From Okapia johnstoni (Eukaryota; Chordata; Mammalia; Artiodactyla; Giraffidae): a stretch of 64,000 nucleotides of DNA. The notes under the pieces are model-generated. The model made no database searches. It had not been told where the DNA came from and was given only the letters and a program-made list of their open reading frames with translations. Positions 10,980 to 22,903 of this stretch are shown one piece after another. The stretch is taken from NCBI GenBank assembly GCA_024291935.2, contig CM044314.1, positions 24,898,001 through 24,962,000 on the forward strand. Direction: 5' to 3'. A program made the translations under genes and the position numbers. Numbering within the stretch: the first letter of the stretch is position 1; each line of letters opens with the position of its first letter.

Positions 10980-13425
10980 CCTTATCACTTAAAATCTCTG
11001 GAAATTGTCCTAAGAGCATATAACAAAAGAAAAAAAGCTCTTTCAAGAAAACATACTAAAACTTGGTAAGAATAGCAAGAATCTGTGTCATTTGAGCCAT
11101 TGTTTCTCTCCCTCTCCACTCTCAGCTTGATGGATGCTCCATTCTGGGTGAGCATGGCCAAGAAAATGATGCTCCCTCTCCCTTCAGCTTCCAACCAAGT
11201 CTTACTATACCTCATCAAGAAGGGCAGTCTTGATTTGTCATCCTTGAATCTAATGCCCTGAAATTCCATTTTGAAGAAGTCCTGTTGAGTGTGGCTGAGA
11301 GGTCAAGAGTTCCCTTTTCCCACCAGCTTTGCACCTATAGGACAGAAGCTCTTCCCTAGGCACAGCAGGCCAAGAATACTAGAGTTCTAATCATCCCTAA
11401 TTTAGGACAGAGTTTCCAGGTCAAGAAGGACAAATCATGAAGACCAGAGGCTACTGCCCCATTCAGAGCCTAGACGAGTAAATTAGATACTGTGTACAGG
11501 AGAAAGGTAGCCCATAAGAAAAGAGATCTCCAAAGCTCTCCACAAAGTAACTGATATTTGAAAAGAGGAGATGTTTAAGTCTAAAGTTGCTCTCAAGAAC
11601 TGTAGCTCCTCTTAAAATTAGGAGCAGCTAGCTAAATCAGCTCAGCTGGTAAAGAATCCACCTGCAATGCAGGAGACCCTGGTTCAATTTCTGTCAGAAA
11701 GATCCCCTGGAGAAGGGATAGGCTACCCACTCCAGTATTCTTGGGCTTCCCTGATGGTAAAGAATCCACCTGCAGTGTGGGAGACCTGGGTTTGATCCCT
11801 GGGTTGGGAAGATTCCTGGAGGAGGTGCATGACAACCCACTTCAGTATTCTTGCCTGGAGAATTCCCATAGACAGAGGAGCCTAGCAGGCTAGAGTCCAT
11901 GGGGTCTTAAAGAGTCACACACCACTAAGCGACTTACTTTCACTTTCATTTTTCAGCTAAATCATAACCATGTAGCTCACCAGAGAGAACCAGGGAAAAA
12001 GACAGAAGACTTCCTCTGGAAACAAAACAAACCTCAAAGACTGGTCTGAAAATCTACTCTTGTCCAACTTTAATTGGATCAGACTGTGGAGAAATAAATG
12101 TCCAAGGGCATTGGCAAAACTATAAAGCAACCAGTTGGTACTTAGTGGCTCCTAAAGGATAGAGAATAATATCAAATGAAGAAGATAGGCTAACAGAGAT
12201 ATCAGAGAAAGAGTCAAAGAGAGCCCTGCTAAAACTGCTTTCATCCAGGGTGACTCTGTACATGTTCAAGGCTCTGCCTCCAGAGGGGCAACAGCAATGG
12301 CTTCATGCTGTGAGGGAAACAGACTTCACTAAAATAGTTAAGTCACCAAACAAATAACAAAACAAAAATAAGCCCCTCAGAGAGGAAGGGCAGTCAAAAC
12401 CTGCTAAAATGTATTACCTAAAATATCAAGTTTTCCACAAAAAAATTATAAAACACACAAAGAAACAGGAACATTTTTAAACAGAAAAAATAAAAGAAGG
12501 AAAAAGTGCTTCTAAGAGGGTCCATATGTCATATTTAACAAAGACTTCAAGGTCACCATTATAGATATGTTCAAAGACAGGAGGAAAAACAATGCTTCAA
12601 GAAGTTAAGGAAGAAATGAAGACAATGTTTCATCAAATAGAAATTGTCAATAGACATAGAAACTATTTAAAAAGAACCAAATGGAAATCCTGGAGTTGAA
12701 AAGTATAATAAAATGAATCAAACAATTTATTAGAGGGGCTTAACCAGATTTGTACTAGCAAAAGAAACAATCAGTGAATTTAAAGATAGATCAGTAGAAA
12801 TTAGGCAGAAGAAAAAACAGAGAAAATAGAAGGAGAAAATTGAACAGAGCCTCAGGAAAATGTGGGACACTTCTAAGCACATGAACATATATGTAATGGA
12901 AATACTATGAGGAGAAGAAAAAGATGCTGAAATAACATTAAAAGAATAATGGTTGAAAAATTCCCAGTTGATGAAAAACTTTAAACTACATATCCATGAA
13001 GCTCAACAAATTCCAATTAGGATAATAACAAAGAAATTCACACCCAGATACATCATAGTAAAAATGCTGAAAGATAAAATCTTGACAGTAACAAGAGAAA
13101 ATGAATTTTATACCCAGCAAAACTATCTTTCAAAAAATGAAAGTGAAATAAAAACATTCTTGGGTAAACAAAAAAAGAATTTGGTGTTAGCAGCCCAACT
13201 TATAAGAAATGTTAAAAGAAGTTCTTAAGGCCAAAATAAAATAAATGCAGATGAAGCTCATAATCTACATAAAAAGCCTATTTAAGGTAGTAATGTAATT
13301 ATTAGAAAATTATACAGAATATTTTCTATTTTTCTTTCTTCTCTTAAATGATTTTAAAAAGCATCTGTATGAAATAACTTATATATAAACACATTGGCGG
13401 GACACATATGTTATATATATGACAG
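10980..13425 (+). mobile_element. Ancient LINE-1 5'UTR and ORF1 relic (HAL1/L1M-like)
   Basis: Forward L1 5'UTR-like text (about 10990-12400) leads into an ORF1-like segment ('gaatttaaagatagatcagt', 'gagcctcaggaaaatgtggg', 'cacccagatacatcatagta', 'acattcttgggtaaacaaaa'). A 91-codon frame at 12953-13228 preserves an ORF1 C-terminal-like stretch. The distal part reads 'acacatatgttatatatatg'. A SINE with a clear target duplication is nested at 11640-11954. It is homologous to 2380-3820. Confidence 0.7.
11640..11954 (+). mobile_element. Bov-tA SINE with tandem tRNA-like heads
   Basis: Two consecutive tRNA-like heads are present (from 11641 and from about 11745, each with 'gtaaagaatccacctgca'), followed by one BovB-derived body. 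The insertion is flanked by a perfect 10-bp target duplication, agctaaatca, at 11630-11639 and 11955-11964. The whole two-headed unit therefore jumped as one piece. Confidence 0.92.
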
Positions 13426-14612
13426 TTCAGTTCAGTTCAGTTCAGTCACTCAGTTGTGTCCAACTCTTTGTGACCCCATGAACTGCAGCACACCAGGCCT
13501 CTCTGTCCATCACCAACTCCTGGAGTCTACCCAAACCCATGTCCATCGAGTCGGTGATGCCATCCAACCATCTCATCCTCTGTCGTCCCCTTCTCCTCCC
13601 ACCCCCAATCCTACCCAGCATTAGGGTCTTTTCCAATGAGTCAACCCTTCGCATGAGGTGGCCAAACTATTGGAGTTTCAGCTTCAACATCAGTCCTTCC
13701 AATGAACACCCAGGACCGATCTCCTTTAGGATGGATTGATTGGATCTCCTTGCAGTCCAAGGGACTCTCAAGAGTCTTCTGCAACACCACAGTTCAAAAG
13801 CATCAATTCTTCGACACTCAGCTTTCTTCACCGTCCAACTCTCACATCCATACATGACCACTGGAAAAACTATAGCCTTGACTAGACGGACTTTTGTTGG
13901 CAAAGTAATGTCTCTGCTTTTAAATATGCTATCTAGGTTGGCCATAACCTTCCTTCCAAGGAGTAAGCGTCTTTTAATTTCATGGCTGCAATCACCATCA
14001 GCAGTGATTCTGGAGCCCCCAAAAATTAAGTTTGACACTGTTTCCACTGTTTCCCCATCTATTTCCCATGAAGCGATGGGACCAGATGCCATGATCTTAG
14101 TTTTCTGAACGTTGAGCTTTAAGCCAACTTTTTCACTCTCCTCTTTCACTTTCATCAAGAGGCTCTTTAGTTCTTCTTCACTTTCTGCCATAAGGGTGGT
14201 GTCATCCGCATATTTGAGGTTATTGATATTTCTCCTGGCAATCTTGATTCCAGTTTGTGTTTCTTCCAGCCCAGCGTTTCTCATGATGTACTCTGCATAT
14301 AAGTTAAATAAGCAGGGTGACAATATACAGCCTTAACGTACTCCTTTTCCTATTTGGAACCAGTCTGTTGTTCCAAGTCCAGTTCTAACTGTTGCTTCCT
14401 GACCTGCATACAGCTATATCTGCTTTATTGACTATGCCAAAGGCTTTGACTGTGTGGATCACAATAAACTGTGGAAAATTCTGAAAGAGATGGGAATATC
14501 AGACCATCTGACCTGTCTCTTGAGGAGAAGCTCTATACAGTCAACAAAAACAAGACCGGGAGCAGACTGGGGCTCAGATCATGAACTCCTTATTGCCAAA
14601 TTTAGACTCTCC
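13426..14612 (-). mobile_element. BovB LINE, 5'-inverted (twin-priming-like) copy
   Basis: 13426-14413 is a reverse-strand BovB 3' half with a (TTCAG)n 3' end. It carries a 218-codon intact RT-C-terminal frame (13667-14323) with the catalytic YADD box followed by TTLMAESEEELKSLLMKVK. At 14414 orientation flips: 14414-14524 is plus-strand RT sequence that in the source lies just upstream of the minus segment, with about 4 bases missing at the breakpoint. 14524-14612 is plus-strand endonuclease-region sequence from farther upstream. Old L1 flanks both sides. Confidence 0.9.
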
Positions 14613-16805
14613 ACCTGAAGAACCTAGAAATAAGAAGTGCAAACTGAACTCAAAGCAACCAGCAGGGATAAAATAAGTATTACAGTGGAAATTAATGAAA
14701 TAGAAAAACAATACAGAAAATCAAACTAAACCAAGTATCGGTTCTCAGAAGAGTCTCACCAAATTGACAGACCTTAGGCTAGATTGACAAGGAAAAAAAG
14801 GAAGATTCTAAAATTACTGAAATCAGGAAAAAAAGAAGGTACATAGCTACCGACCTTATAGAAACAAAAATAATTATAAGAGAATATTATGAACAACTGT
14901 TCGCCACAAATTAGATAACTTAGATGAAATGAACAAATTCCTAGAAAGAAAAACAACTAAATCTGACTCAGGAAGAAACAGACTTACTGTGGTGATCATT
15001 TCACAATATATATAAATATCAAATCATTATCAAACATCAAATCACCTTGAAACTAATATAATGTCCAATTGTACCTCAGAAAAAATGAAGAAAGAGAAGA
15101 GAAAAACTGAATACACTTATAAAAGTAAACAGAATGATTTAGTAATAAAAAAAAATTCACAAAAATAAATCCAAGACCAAGTGGTTTCACTGATAAATTC
15201 TACCAAACATTTGAAAAAGAGCTAATCCATTAGAATAAACAAGTTCATCAAGGTTGTAGAATACAAGATCAATATATAAAAATTAAAAATTTCTAAACAA
15301 TTCTATTTGTAACAACATCAAAAAGAATAAAATAAGAATAAATTTAACAAAAGTAGTATAAAGCTTTTACTCTGCAAACTGAAAATTATTAATGAAAGAA
15401 ATTAAAGAAGACCCAAATAAATGGAAAGACATGTCTTTCACCTGACTCAGGCTTATGATTGAAAGACTTAATATTGTTATAGCCAATACTACCCCAAATG
15501 ATCCACAGGTTCAATATAATCCCTATCAAAATCCTAGCTGAGTTCTTTTCAGAAATCAACAAGTTGATCTTAAAATTCATATGGAAATTTAGGGGACCCA
15601 GGATAGCACATTAATCTTGAAAAAGACCAAAGTTGGAGGACCCACTTTTCCTCATTTCAAAATTTACTGCAAAACTATAGTAACCAAGAGAGTGTGGTGC
15701 TGACATAGGAGAGAAATGTAGATCAAAGGAACAGAACTGAGAACCAGAAGTGAGCCTTATATTTAATCAATTGATTTTCTATAACATGATTCAATTAAGA
15801 ATAAGCTTTTTAACAAATGGTGCTTCAGCAACTATAGATCCACACTCCAAAGGATAAAGTTGGATCTCTACTTCACACCATATACAAAAATTAACTCAAA
15901 ATGGATCAAAGGTCTGAATGTAAGAGCTAAAACTATGTGTCTTAGAAGAAAACATCAGTGTAAATCTTCACAACCTTGGATTAAGAAATGATTTCTTTGA
16001 TATGACATCAGAAGAGTTAGCAACAAAAGAAAAAGACTGGACATCATCAAAATTAAAACTTTCTGTCCTTCAAAGAACACCATCAAGAAAGTAAAAAGAG
16101 AAACACAAAGTGGGATAAGACAGTTGCAAATCCTATAAGGGAATTGTATCTAGAACATACAAAGAACACTACTACTCAATAATTAAAAAAACAAATAACT
16201 CAATTTAAAAATGGGCAAAACATTTGAATAGACATTTCTCTAAGGCAGACACACAAATAGCCAATAAGAATATAAAAATGTTTCACCATCATTATCCATC
16301 AAGGAAAAGTCAATGAAAACCACAGGATAACACTTCATACACACTAGAATGGTTATAACCAAAACAATACAGTAGTAAGTATTAGCAAGAATGTAGAGAA
16401 ACTGACACTCTCATATGCTACTGGTGGGAATGTAAAATTGTGTGACTACTTTGGTAGAGCTGGGTGGTTCCTCAAAGAAGTAAACATAAAATTAACATGT
16501 GACCCAGCAGTTCCATCCATAGGTATTTACCCAAGAGAAATAAAAACATGAGTCCTCACAAAGACTTAATATGGATGTTCAGACCAACTTTAATAACCAA
16601 AAATAAAAGCTCCAAATTGGAGCCAAACCAGATCAGATGTCCTTCAGTGAATGACTGGATAAACAAACTGTGGTATATTCATTCCATTGACTACTGCTCG
16701 GTAATAAAAAAGAAATGAAGTATAGATATATAGAACAATGTGAATAAATTTCCATATAATTGTGCTGAGTGAAAAATAAAAGATGATTATGACAAACTTT
16801 GAGGC
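14613..16805 (+). mobile_element. Old LINE-1 ORF2 and 3' part
   Basis: Forward ORF2 text from 'gaacctagaaataagaagtg' through 'atgaacaactgttcgccaca', 'ccaagaccaagtggtttcac', 'acaaatggtgcttcagcaac', 'tttggtagagctgggtggtt' and 'aactgtggtatattcattcc'. It ends near the GATA-rich tract. No frame is intact. Confidence 0.75.
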
Positions 16806-16835
16806 TGTTCAGCATTTTGATTGTAGTGAAGTCTC

Positions 16836-16875
16836 CATGAAGATAGATGATAGATAAATAGATAGACAGATAATG
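16836..16875 (+). repeat. (GATA)n imperfect microsatellite
   Basis: Degenerate tetranucleotide repeat (gatagatgatagataaatag, then gatagacagata). Confidence 0.8.
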
Positions 16876-17654
16876 AGTGTGTCAAAACATATCAAGTTCA
16901 TCATGAAAGTTTAAAAGATAATCTGCAAATTAGAAGAAAGCATTTGTAAATCATGTATCTGATAAGGGTTTAATATTCAGAATATATAAAGAACTCCTAC
17001 AACTCAATAATAAAAACAAAAAACAACCCAATTAAAACCAGGCAAAGGATTTAAATAGACATTTCTCCAATGAAAATATACAAATGACCAACATCAAAAT
17101 ACATGAAAGAATGCTTAATATCATTGCTGTTATTCAGTCACTAAATCATGTCCAACTCTTTGTGACCTCATGAACTGCAGGACACCAGGCTTCCCTGTCC
17201 TTCACTGTCTCACTGAGTTTGCTTAAACTCATGTCCATTGAGTCAGTGATGCCATACAATCATTTCATCCTCTCACCCACTTCTCCTTCTGCCCTCAATC
17301 TTTCCCATCATCAGACTCTTCCAAAGAGTTGGCTGTTTCCTTCAGATGGCCAAGGCATTGAAGCTTCAGCTTCAGTATCAGTCCTTCCAATGAATATTCA
17401 GGGTTGATTTCCTATAGGATTAACTGGTTTGATCTTCCTGCTGTCCAAGGGACTCTCAAGAGTCTTCTCCAGCACCAGAGTTCAAAAGCATCAATTCTTT
17501 GGCACCCAGCCTTCTTTATGTTCCAAATCTCACATACACACATGACTACTGAAAAAACCATAGCTTTGATAACATGGACTTTTGTCAGCAAAATGATGCC
17601 TCTGCTTTTTAATATGCTGTCTAGGTTTGTCATAGCTTTTCTCCTCATTCGTGA

Positions 17655-17821
17655 CCAACTCTTTGTGACCCCTGGTCTATACAGTCCCTGGAATTCTCCA
17701 AGCAAGAATACTGGAGTGGGCAGCCTTTGTCTTCTCCAGGGGATCTTCCCGACCCAGAAATTGAACTGGGGTCTCCTGCATTGCAGGCAGATTCTTTACC
17801 AGCTGAGCTACCAGGGAAGCC
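17655..17821 (-). mobile_element. Bov-tA SINE in BovB
   Basis: Reverse-strand BovB-derived body (gaattctccaagcaagaata) and tRNA-like head ending 'gctgagctaccagggaagcc'. It interrupts the BovB RT segment, which resumes at 'ccttccaaggagcaagcatc'. Confidence 0.88.
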
Positions 17822-18890
17822 CCTTCCAAGGAGCAAGCATCTTTTAATTTGATAGCTGCAGCCACCATCTGCAGTGATTTTGGAGCCCAAGAAAATGAAA
17901 TCTGACACCGTTTCCATTTTTTCCCCATCTATTTGCCATGAAGTGATGGGACTGGGTTCTATGACCTTTGTTTTTTGAATGTTCAGTTTTAAGCCAGCTT
18001 TTTCACTCTCCTCTTTCACCTTCATCAAGAGGCTCTTTAGTTCCTCTTTGCTTTCTGCAATTAAAGTAGTATCATCTGAATACCTGATTGCTGATATTTT
18101 CCCCAGCAATCTTGATTCTAGCTTGTGAGTCATCCAGCATGGCATTTCACATGATACATTCGGCATGTAAGTTAAATAAGCAGGGTGACAATATACAGCC
18201 TTGACGTACTCCTTTCCAAATTTGGAACCAGTCTGTTGTTCCATGTCCAGTTCTAACTGTTGCTTCTTGACCTGCATGCAGGTTGCTCAGGAGGCAGGTA
18301 AGATGGTCTGGTATTTCTTCTCTTTTAGAATTTCCCATTTTGTTGTCATCCACACAGTCGAAGACTTTAGAATAATTAATGAAGCAGAAGTAGATTTTTT
18401 TTTAAATTCTCTTGCTTTTTCTATGATCCAGTAGATGCTGGCAATTTGATCTCTGGTTCCTCTGCCTTTTCTAAATCCAGCTTGTGTATCAAATCTTTCA
18501 GTTCACATATTGCTGAAGTCTAGCCTGATGGATTTTTGAGCATAATCTTGCTAGCATGTGAAATGAGTACAATTGTACGGTAATTTGAAAATTCTTTGGC
18601 ATTGCCCTTCTTTGGGTTTGGAATGAAAACTGACCTTTTCCAGTCCTGTGGCCACTGCTGAGTTTTCCAAATTTGCTCATATATTGAGTGCGGTACTTTC
18701 ACAGCATCATCTTTTAGGATTTGAAATAGCTCAACTGGAATTCCATCACCTCCACTAGCTTTGTTCATAGTAATGCTTCCTAAGGCCCACTTGACTTTAC
18801 ACTCCAGAATGCCTGTCTTTTAAGAGCTACTTTGTCCAGTTCTTCTGTGTATTTTTGCTACCTCTTCTTAATCTCTTCTGCTTTTGTTAA

Positions 18891-19101
18891 AGTGAAAGTG
18901 AAGTCGCTCAGTCGTGTCCAACTCTTTGCAACCGCATGGACTGTAGCCTACCAGGCTCCTCCATCCATGGGATTTTCCAGGCAAGAATACTGGAGTGGGT
19001 TGCCATTTCCTTCTCCAGTATATCTTCCCAACCCAGGGATTGAACCTGGGTCTCCCGCATTGTAGACAGTCACTTTACCCTCTGAGCCACCAGGGAACCA
19101 T
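18891..19101 (-). mobile_element. Bov-tA SINE with target duplication
   Basis: Complete reverse-strand SINE from 'aagtgaaagtgaagtcgctc' to 'tgagccaccagggaacc'. Flanked by a 14-bp target duplication, ttctgcttttgtta (18877-18890) and ttctgcttctgtta (19102-19115), with one mismatch. Confidence 0.93.
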
Positions 19102-20009
19102 TTCTGCTTCTGTTAGGTCCTTGCCGTTTTTGTCCTTTATTTTGCTTATCTTTGCATGAAATGCTCCCTTGGTATCTCCAATTTTCTTAAAGACATCTCT
19201 AGTCTTTCCCATTCTGTTTTTTCCCCTCTATTTCTTTGCATTGTTCACTTTAGAAGGCTTTCTTCTCTCTCCTTGCTATTCTCTGGAACTCTGCATTGAG
19301 TTGCATATATCTTTCCCTTTCTCCTTTGCTTTTCATTTCTCTTCTTTTCTCAGCTATTTGTAAGGCCTTCTCAGACAACCACTTTGCCTTCTTGTATTTC
19401 TTTTTCTCGGGGATGATTTTTGTCACCACCTCCTCTACAATGTTACAAACCTCTGTCTGGAGTTCTTCAGGCACTCTCTCGACCAGATTTAGTCACTTGA
19501 ATCTATTTGTCACCTCCACTGTATAATCATACTGGATTTGATTTAGGTCATACCTGAATGGCCTACTGGTTTTCCCTACTTTCCTCGATTTGAGCCTGAA
19601 TTCTGCAATAAGGAACTGATGATCTGAGCCACAGTCAGCTCCAGGCCTGCTTTTGCTGACTGTATAGAACTTCTCCATCTTTGGCTGTAAAGGATATAAT
19701 CAATCTGATTTCAGTAGTGACCATCTGGTGATGTGCATGTGTAGAGTTGTCTCTTGTGTTGTTGGAAGAGGGTGTTTGCTATGACCAATGGGTTCTCTTG
19801 GCAAAACTTTGTTAGCTTTTGCCCTGTTTCATTTTGTACTCCAAGGCCAAACTTGCCTGTTATTCCAAGTATACGCTGAGTTTCTACTTTTGTATTCCAG
19901 TCCCCTATGATGAAAAGGACATCTTTTTTTGGTGTTAGTTCTAAACGTTCTTGTAAGTCTTCATAGAATCATTCAACTTCATCTTCTTCAGCATTAGTGG
20001 TTGGGGCAT

Positions 20010-20311
20010 GAAAGTGAAAGTGAAAGTTGCTCAGTCATGTCTAACTCTTTGTGACCCCATGGACTATATAGTCCACGGAATTTTCCAGGCAAGAATACTG
20101 AAGTGAGTTGTCATGTACCTCCTCCAGGAATCTTCCCAACCCAGGGATCAAACCTAAGTCTCCCACATTGCAGGCAGATTCTTTACCAGCTGAGCCAAAA
20201 GGGAAGTCAAGAATACTGGGGTGGGTAGCCTCTCCCTCCTCCAGTGGATCTTCCTGACCCAGGAATCGAACCGGAGTCTCCTACATTGCAGGCAGATTCT
20301 TTACTGAGCTA
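20010..20311 (-). mobile_element. Bov-tA SINE with tandem tRNA-like heads
   Basis: Reverse-strand body plus head (to about 20205) followed by a second head-like unit (20206-20311). Flanked by the 9-bp duplication ttggggcat at 20001-20009 and 20312-20320. The nested duplication proves the two-headed unit moved as one. Confidence 0.9.
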
Positions 20312-20908
20312 TTGGGGCATAGACTTGGGTTTCTGTGATGTCGAATGGTTTGCCTTAGAAACGAACTGAGATCATTCTGTCATTTTTGAGATTGCAACCA
20401 TTTTGAGTACTGCATTTTGGACTCTTTTGTTGCCTATGAGGGCTACTCCTTTTCTTCTAAGGGATTCTTGTCCACAGTTATAGATATAATGGTCATCTGA
20501 ATTAAGTTCACCCATTCCCATCCATTTTAGTTCACTGATTCCTAAAATGTGGATGTTCGTTCTTGCCATCTCCTATTTGACCACATCCAATTTACCTTGA
20601 TTCATGGACCTAACAGGTTCCTATACAATATTATTCTTTACAGTGTTGGACTTTACTTTCACCATCAGACACAACCACAACTGGGTGTCATTTCTGCTTT
20701 GGCTCAGCCTCTTCATTCTTTCTGTAGCTATTTCTCCACTCTTCTCCAGTAGCATATTGCACACCTATCGACTGGGGATGAGGGGTGGGGGGTGGCTCAT
20801 CTTTCAGTGTCATATCATTTTGCCTTTTCATACTGTTCATGGGGTTCTCAAGGCAAGAATACTGAAGTGGTTTGCCATTCCCTTCTCCAGTGGACCACAT
20901 TTTGTGAG

Positions 20909-21218
20909 ACCCTAACTAGCAGGGACATGCCCTTCACCGCTCCACATAGCTGGACAATATGCCCAGTGCCTTGGTTGTCCCACAGCTGGTGCTCGTTGAG
21001 TGTATAAACCTTCAGTGGCTGTTGGGTGTTGGTCAGTGTGCGGCCCAGGATGGAGGCAAAGGCCCTGCTGGAGTGGCTGGGAAGGGAGTCCAGGGAGGCT
21101 GGAGCTCCCCAGCCTCTCTGCTGCTGCTGGCCACCCTGGAGCCTATCTTCCACCCAGTAATCGCTGTCTGTCCTGGAGCTGACCTGCCGCCCAGGAGTGG
21201 AGGGTCTCTCAGCCTCAA
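20909..21218 (-). pseudogene. PPP4R3A: PPP4R3A (SMEK1) 5'-end retrosequence, fused to BovB
   Basis: On the reverse strand the peptide TQQPLKVYTLNEHQLWDNQG, then TGH, leads into KGMSLLVR. This matches the start of the EVH1/PH-like N-terminal domain of protein phosphatase 4 regulatory subunit 3, which recruits PP4 substrates. Between TGH and KGM two compensating indels shift the frame; in the alternative frame the DNA encodes SYVER, which points to the A paralogue. The initiator codon is CTG (21034-21036) rather than ATG. About 180 bases of GC-rich sequence upstream look like 5'UTR. Homology stops after about 44 codons, where BovB begins. It is non-functional as PPP4R3A: no start, broken frame, no rest of the protein. 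Confidence 0.75.
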
Positions 21219-21262
21219 GACAATGCAAATCAAAGCCAGGATGAGATACTGCTTCATACTTA

Positions 21263-22370
21263 CTCAGTTCAGTTCAGTTCAGTTGCTCAGTCGTGTTGAA
21301 CTCTTTGCAACCCCATGGACTGCAACACACCAGATTTCCCTGTCCATTACCAACTCCTGGAGCCTGCTCAAACTCATGTCCATTGAGTCGGTGATGCCAT
21401 CCAGCCATCTCATCCTCTGTCGTCCCCTTCTCTTCCTGCCCTCAATCTTTCCCAGCATCAGGGTCTTTTCCAGTGAGTCAGTTCTTCGCATCAGGTGGCC
21501 AAAGTATTGGAGTTTCAGCTTCAGCATCGGTCCTTCCAATGAATGTTCAGGACTTGTTTCCTTTAGGATAGACTGGCTGGATCTCCTTGCAGTCCAGGGT
21601 ACTCTCCAGAGTCTTCTCCAACTCCACAGTTCAAAAGCATCAATTCTTCGGTGCTCAGCTTTCTTTATAGCCCAACTCTCACATCCATACATGACTACTG
21701 GAGAAACTATAGCTTAGACTAGTTGGACCTTTGTTGGCAAAGTAATGTCTCTGCTTTTTAATATGCTGTCTAAGTTGGTCATATATTTTCTTCTGAGGAG
21801 CAAGTATCTTTTAATTTCATGGCTGCAGTCACCATCCGCAGTGATTTTGGAGCCCAAGAAAATAAAGGTTTGTCACTGTTTCCATTGTTTCCCCATCTAT
21901 TTGGTATGATGTGATGGGACTGGATGCCATGATCTTTGTTTTTTGAATGTTGAGTTTTAAGCCAGCTTTTTCACTCTCCTCTTTCACTTTCATCAAGAGG
22001 CTCTTAATTTCCTCTTTGCTTTCTGACATAAGCATGGTGCCATCTGCATATCTAAAGTTACTGATCTTTCTCCCAGCAATCTTGATTCCAGCTTGTGCTT
22101 CATCCAGCCTGGCATTTTGCATGATGTACTCGGCATATAAGTTAAATAAGCAGGGTAACAATATACAGCCTTGATGTACTCCTTTCCGAATTTGAAACCA
22201 GTCCATTTTTTCCATGTCCAGTTCTAACTGTTGCTTCTTGTCCTCCATACAGGTTTCTCAGGAGGTAGGTAAGGTGGTCTGGTATTCCCATCTGTTGAAG
22301 AATTTTCCACAGTTTGTTGTGATCCACACAATCAAAGGCTTTAGTGTAGTCAATGAAGCAGAAAGAAGCG
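21263..22370 (-). mobile_element. BovB LINE 3' half, 5'-truncated
   Basis: Starts with the (TTCAG)n-type 3' end. Frames at 21279-21692 (137 codons, [20 protein letters not shown]) and 21829-22248 (139 codons) cover the RT C-terminal part. The active-site box reads RYADGTMLM, so the second catalytic aspartate is replaced by glycine. Truncated near 22370 at 'tcaatgaagcagaaag'. Confidence 0.92.
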
Positions 22371-22664
22371 AGTGCCAGGGATTGAGGGGAGTGGGGAATG
22401 TGGAGTTAATGTTTAATGGAGACAGTTTCTGTTTGGTTTAACAACATTGTGAGTGTAAGTACTGCTACTGAATTATGTACTTAAAATGATTAATATTGAA
22501 AATTTTATGTTGTACACATTTCACCACAACTGAAAATAATGTAATATGCCAAAAAACATGGACTGGGATGCTTTAAGTAGGTGAATTGTATCATATGTGA
22601 ATTACATCAACAATAAAGCTTTTTCAAAAAGCAATCAACTTTTTACATTTTTGTGTGAAGACAG

Positions 22665-22695
22665 AATATATATATATATGTGTGTGTGTGTGTTT
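22665..22695 (+). repeat. (TA)n(TG)n microsatellite
   Basis: A short TA run followed by a TG run. Confidence 0.9.
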
Positions 22696-22903
22696 GTATT
22701 TAAAGATAACAGAAGCCCTCCTTGAAAGTAATTTAGTTAAGATCATTGATTGGATGGGGAAAAAATGAACACAGTGAAAGCTAGGAACAGAGATACCCGA
22801 GATGTGAGTCTCACCCCCCACCCCAAGTGGAACCGTCTATGGTCTCAGACAAGTTTGCAGAGGAGAGACCCATGTGGGAGATGGACTCTGTGCAAAATCA
22901 AGA

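Larger units (their letters stand above)
17118..20908 (-). mobile_element. Near-full-length BovB LINE, decayed, with nested SINEs
   Basis: Reverse-strand BovB from its 3' end (17118) through the reverse transcriptase to the apurinic-endonuclease-like domain near 19500-20600. Peptides include YSDDTTLIAESKEELKSLLM (YSDD, so one residue of the usual YADD box is changed) and DGIPVELFQILKDDAVKV. The frame at 20372-20569 begins MARTNIHILGISELKWMGMG, resembling the endonuclease region with its ELKW core. Stops and frameshifts break the polyprotein. SINEs are nested at 17655-17821, 18891-19101 and 20010-20311. The 5' end runs directly into a PPP4R3A-derived fragment. Confidence 0.9.
16880..22620 (+). 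mobile_element. Old LINE-1 split into three pieces by two BovB insertions
   Basis: 16880-17117 is L1 ORF2 up to 'gaatgcttaatatcatt'. The reading resumes after a 4.1-kb insertion at 21219-21262 ('aatgcaaatcaaagccagga' then 'tgagatactgcttcatac'). It resumes again after a second BovB at about 22373-22620 with the L1 3'UTR ('gtgccagggattgagggg', 'acaacattgtgagtgtaagt', 'catatgtgaattacatcaac'). Several hundred bases of L1 expected between the last two pieces are absent. Confidence 0.65.

Noticed and set aside
20909..21218. Possibility that this is the true exon 1 of PPP4R3A
   Set aside because: Start codon is CTG, the frame carries two indels, and the flanks are BovB and L1 with no continuation of the gene.
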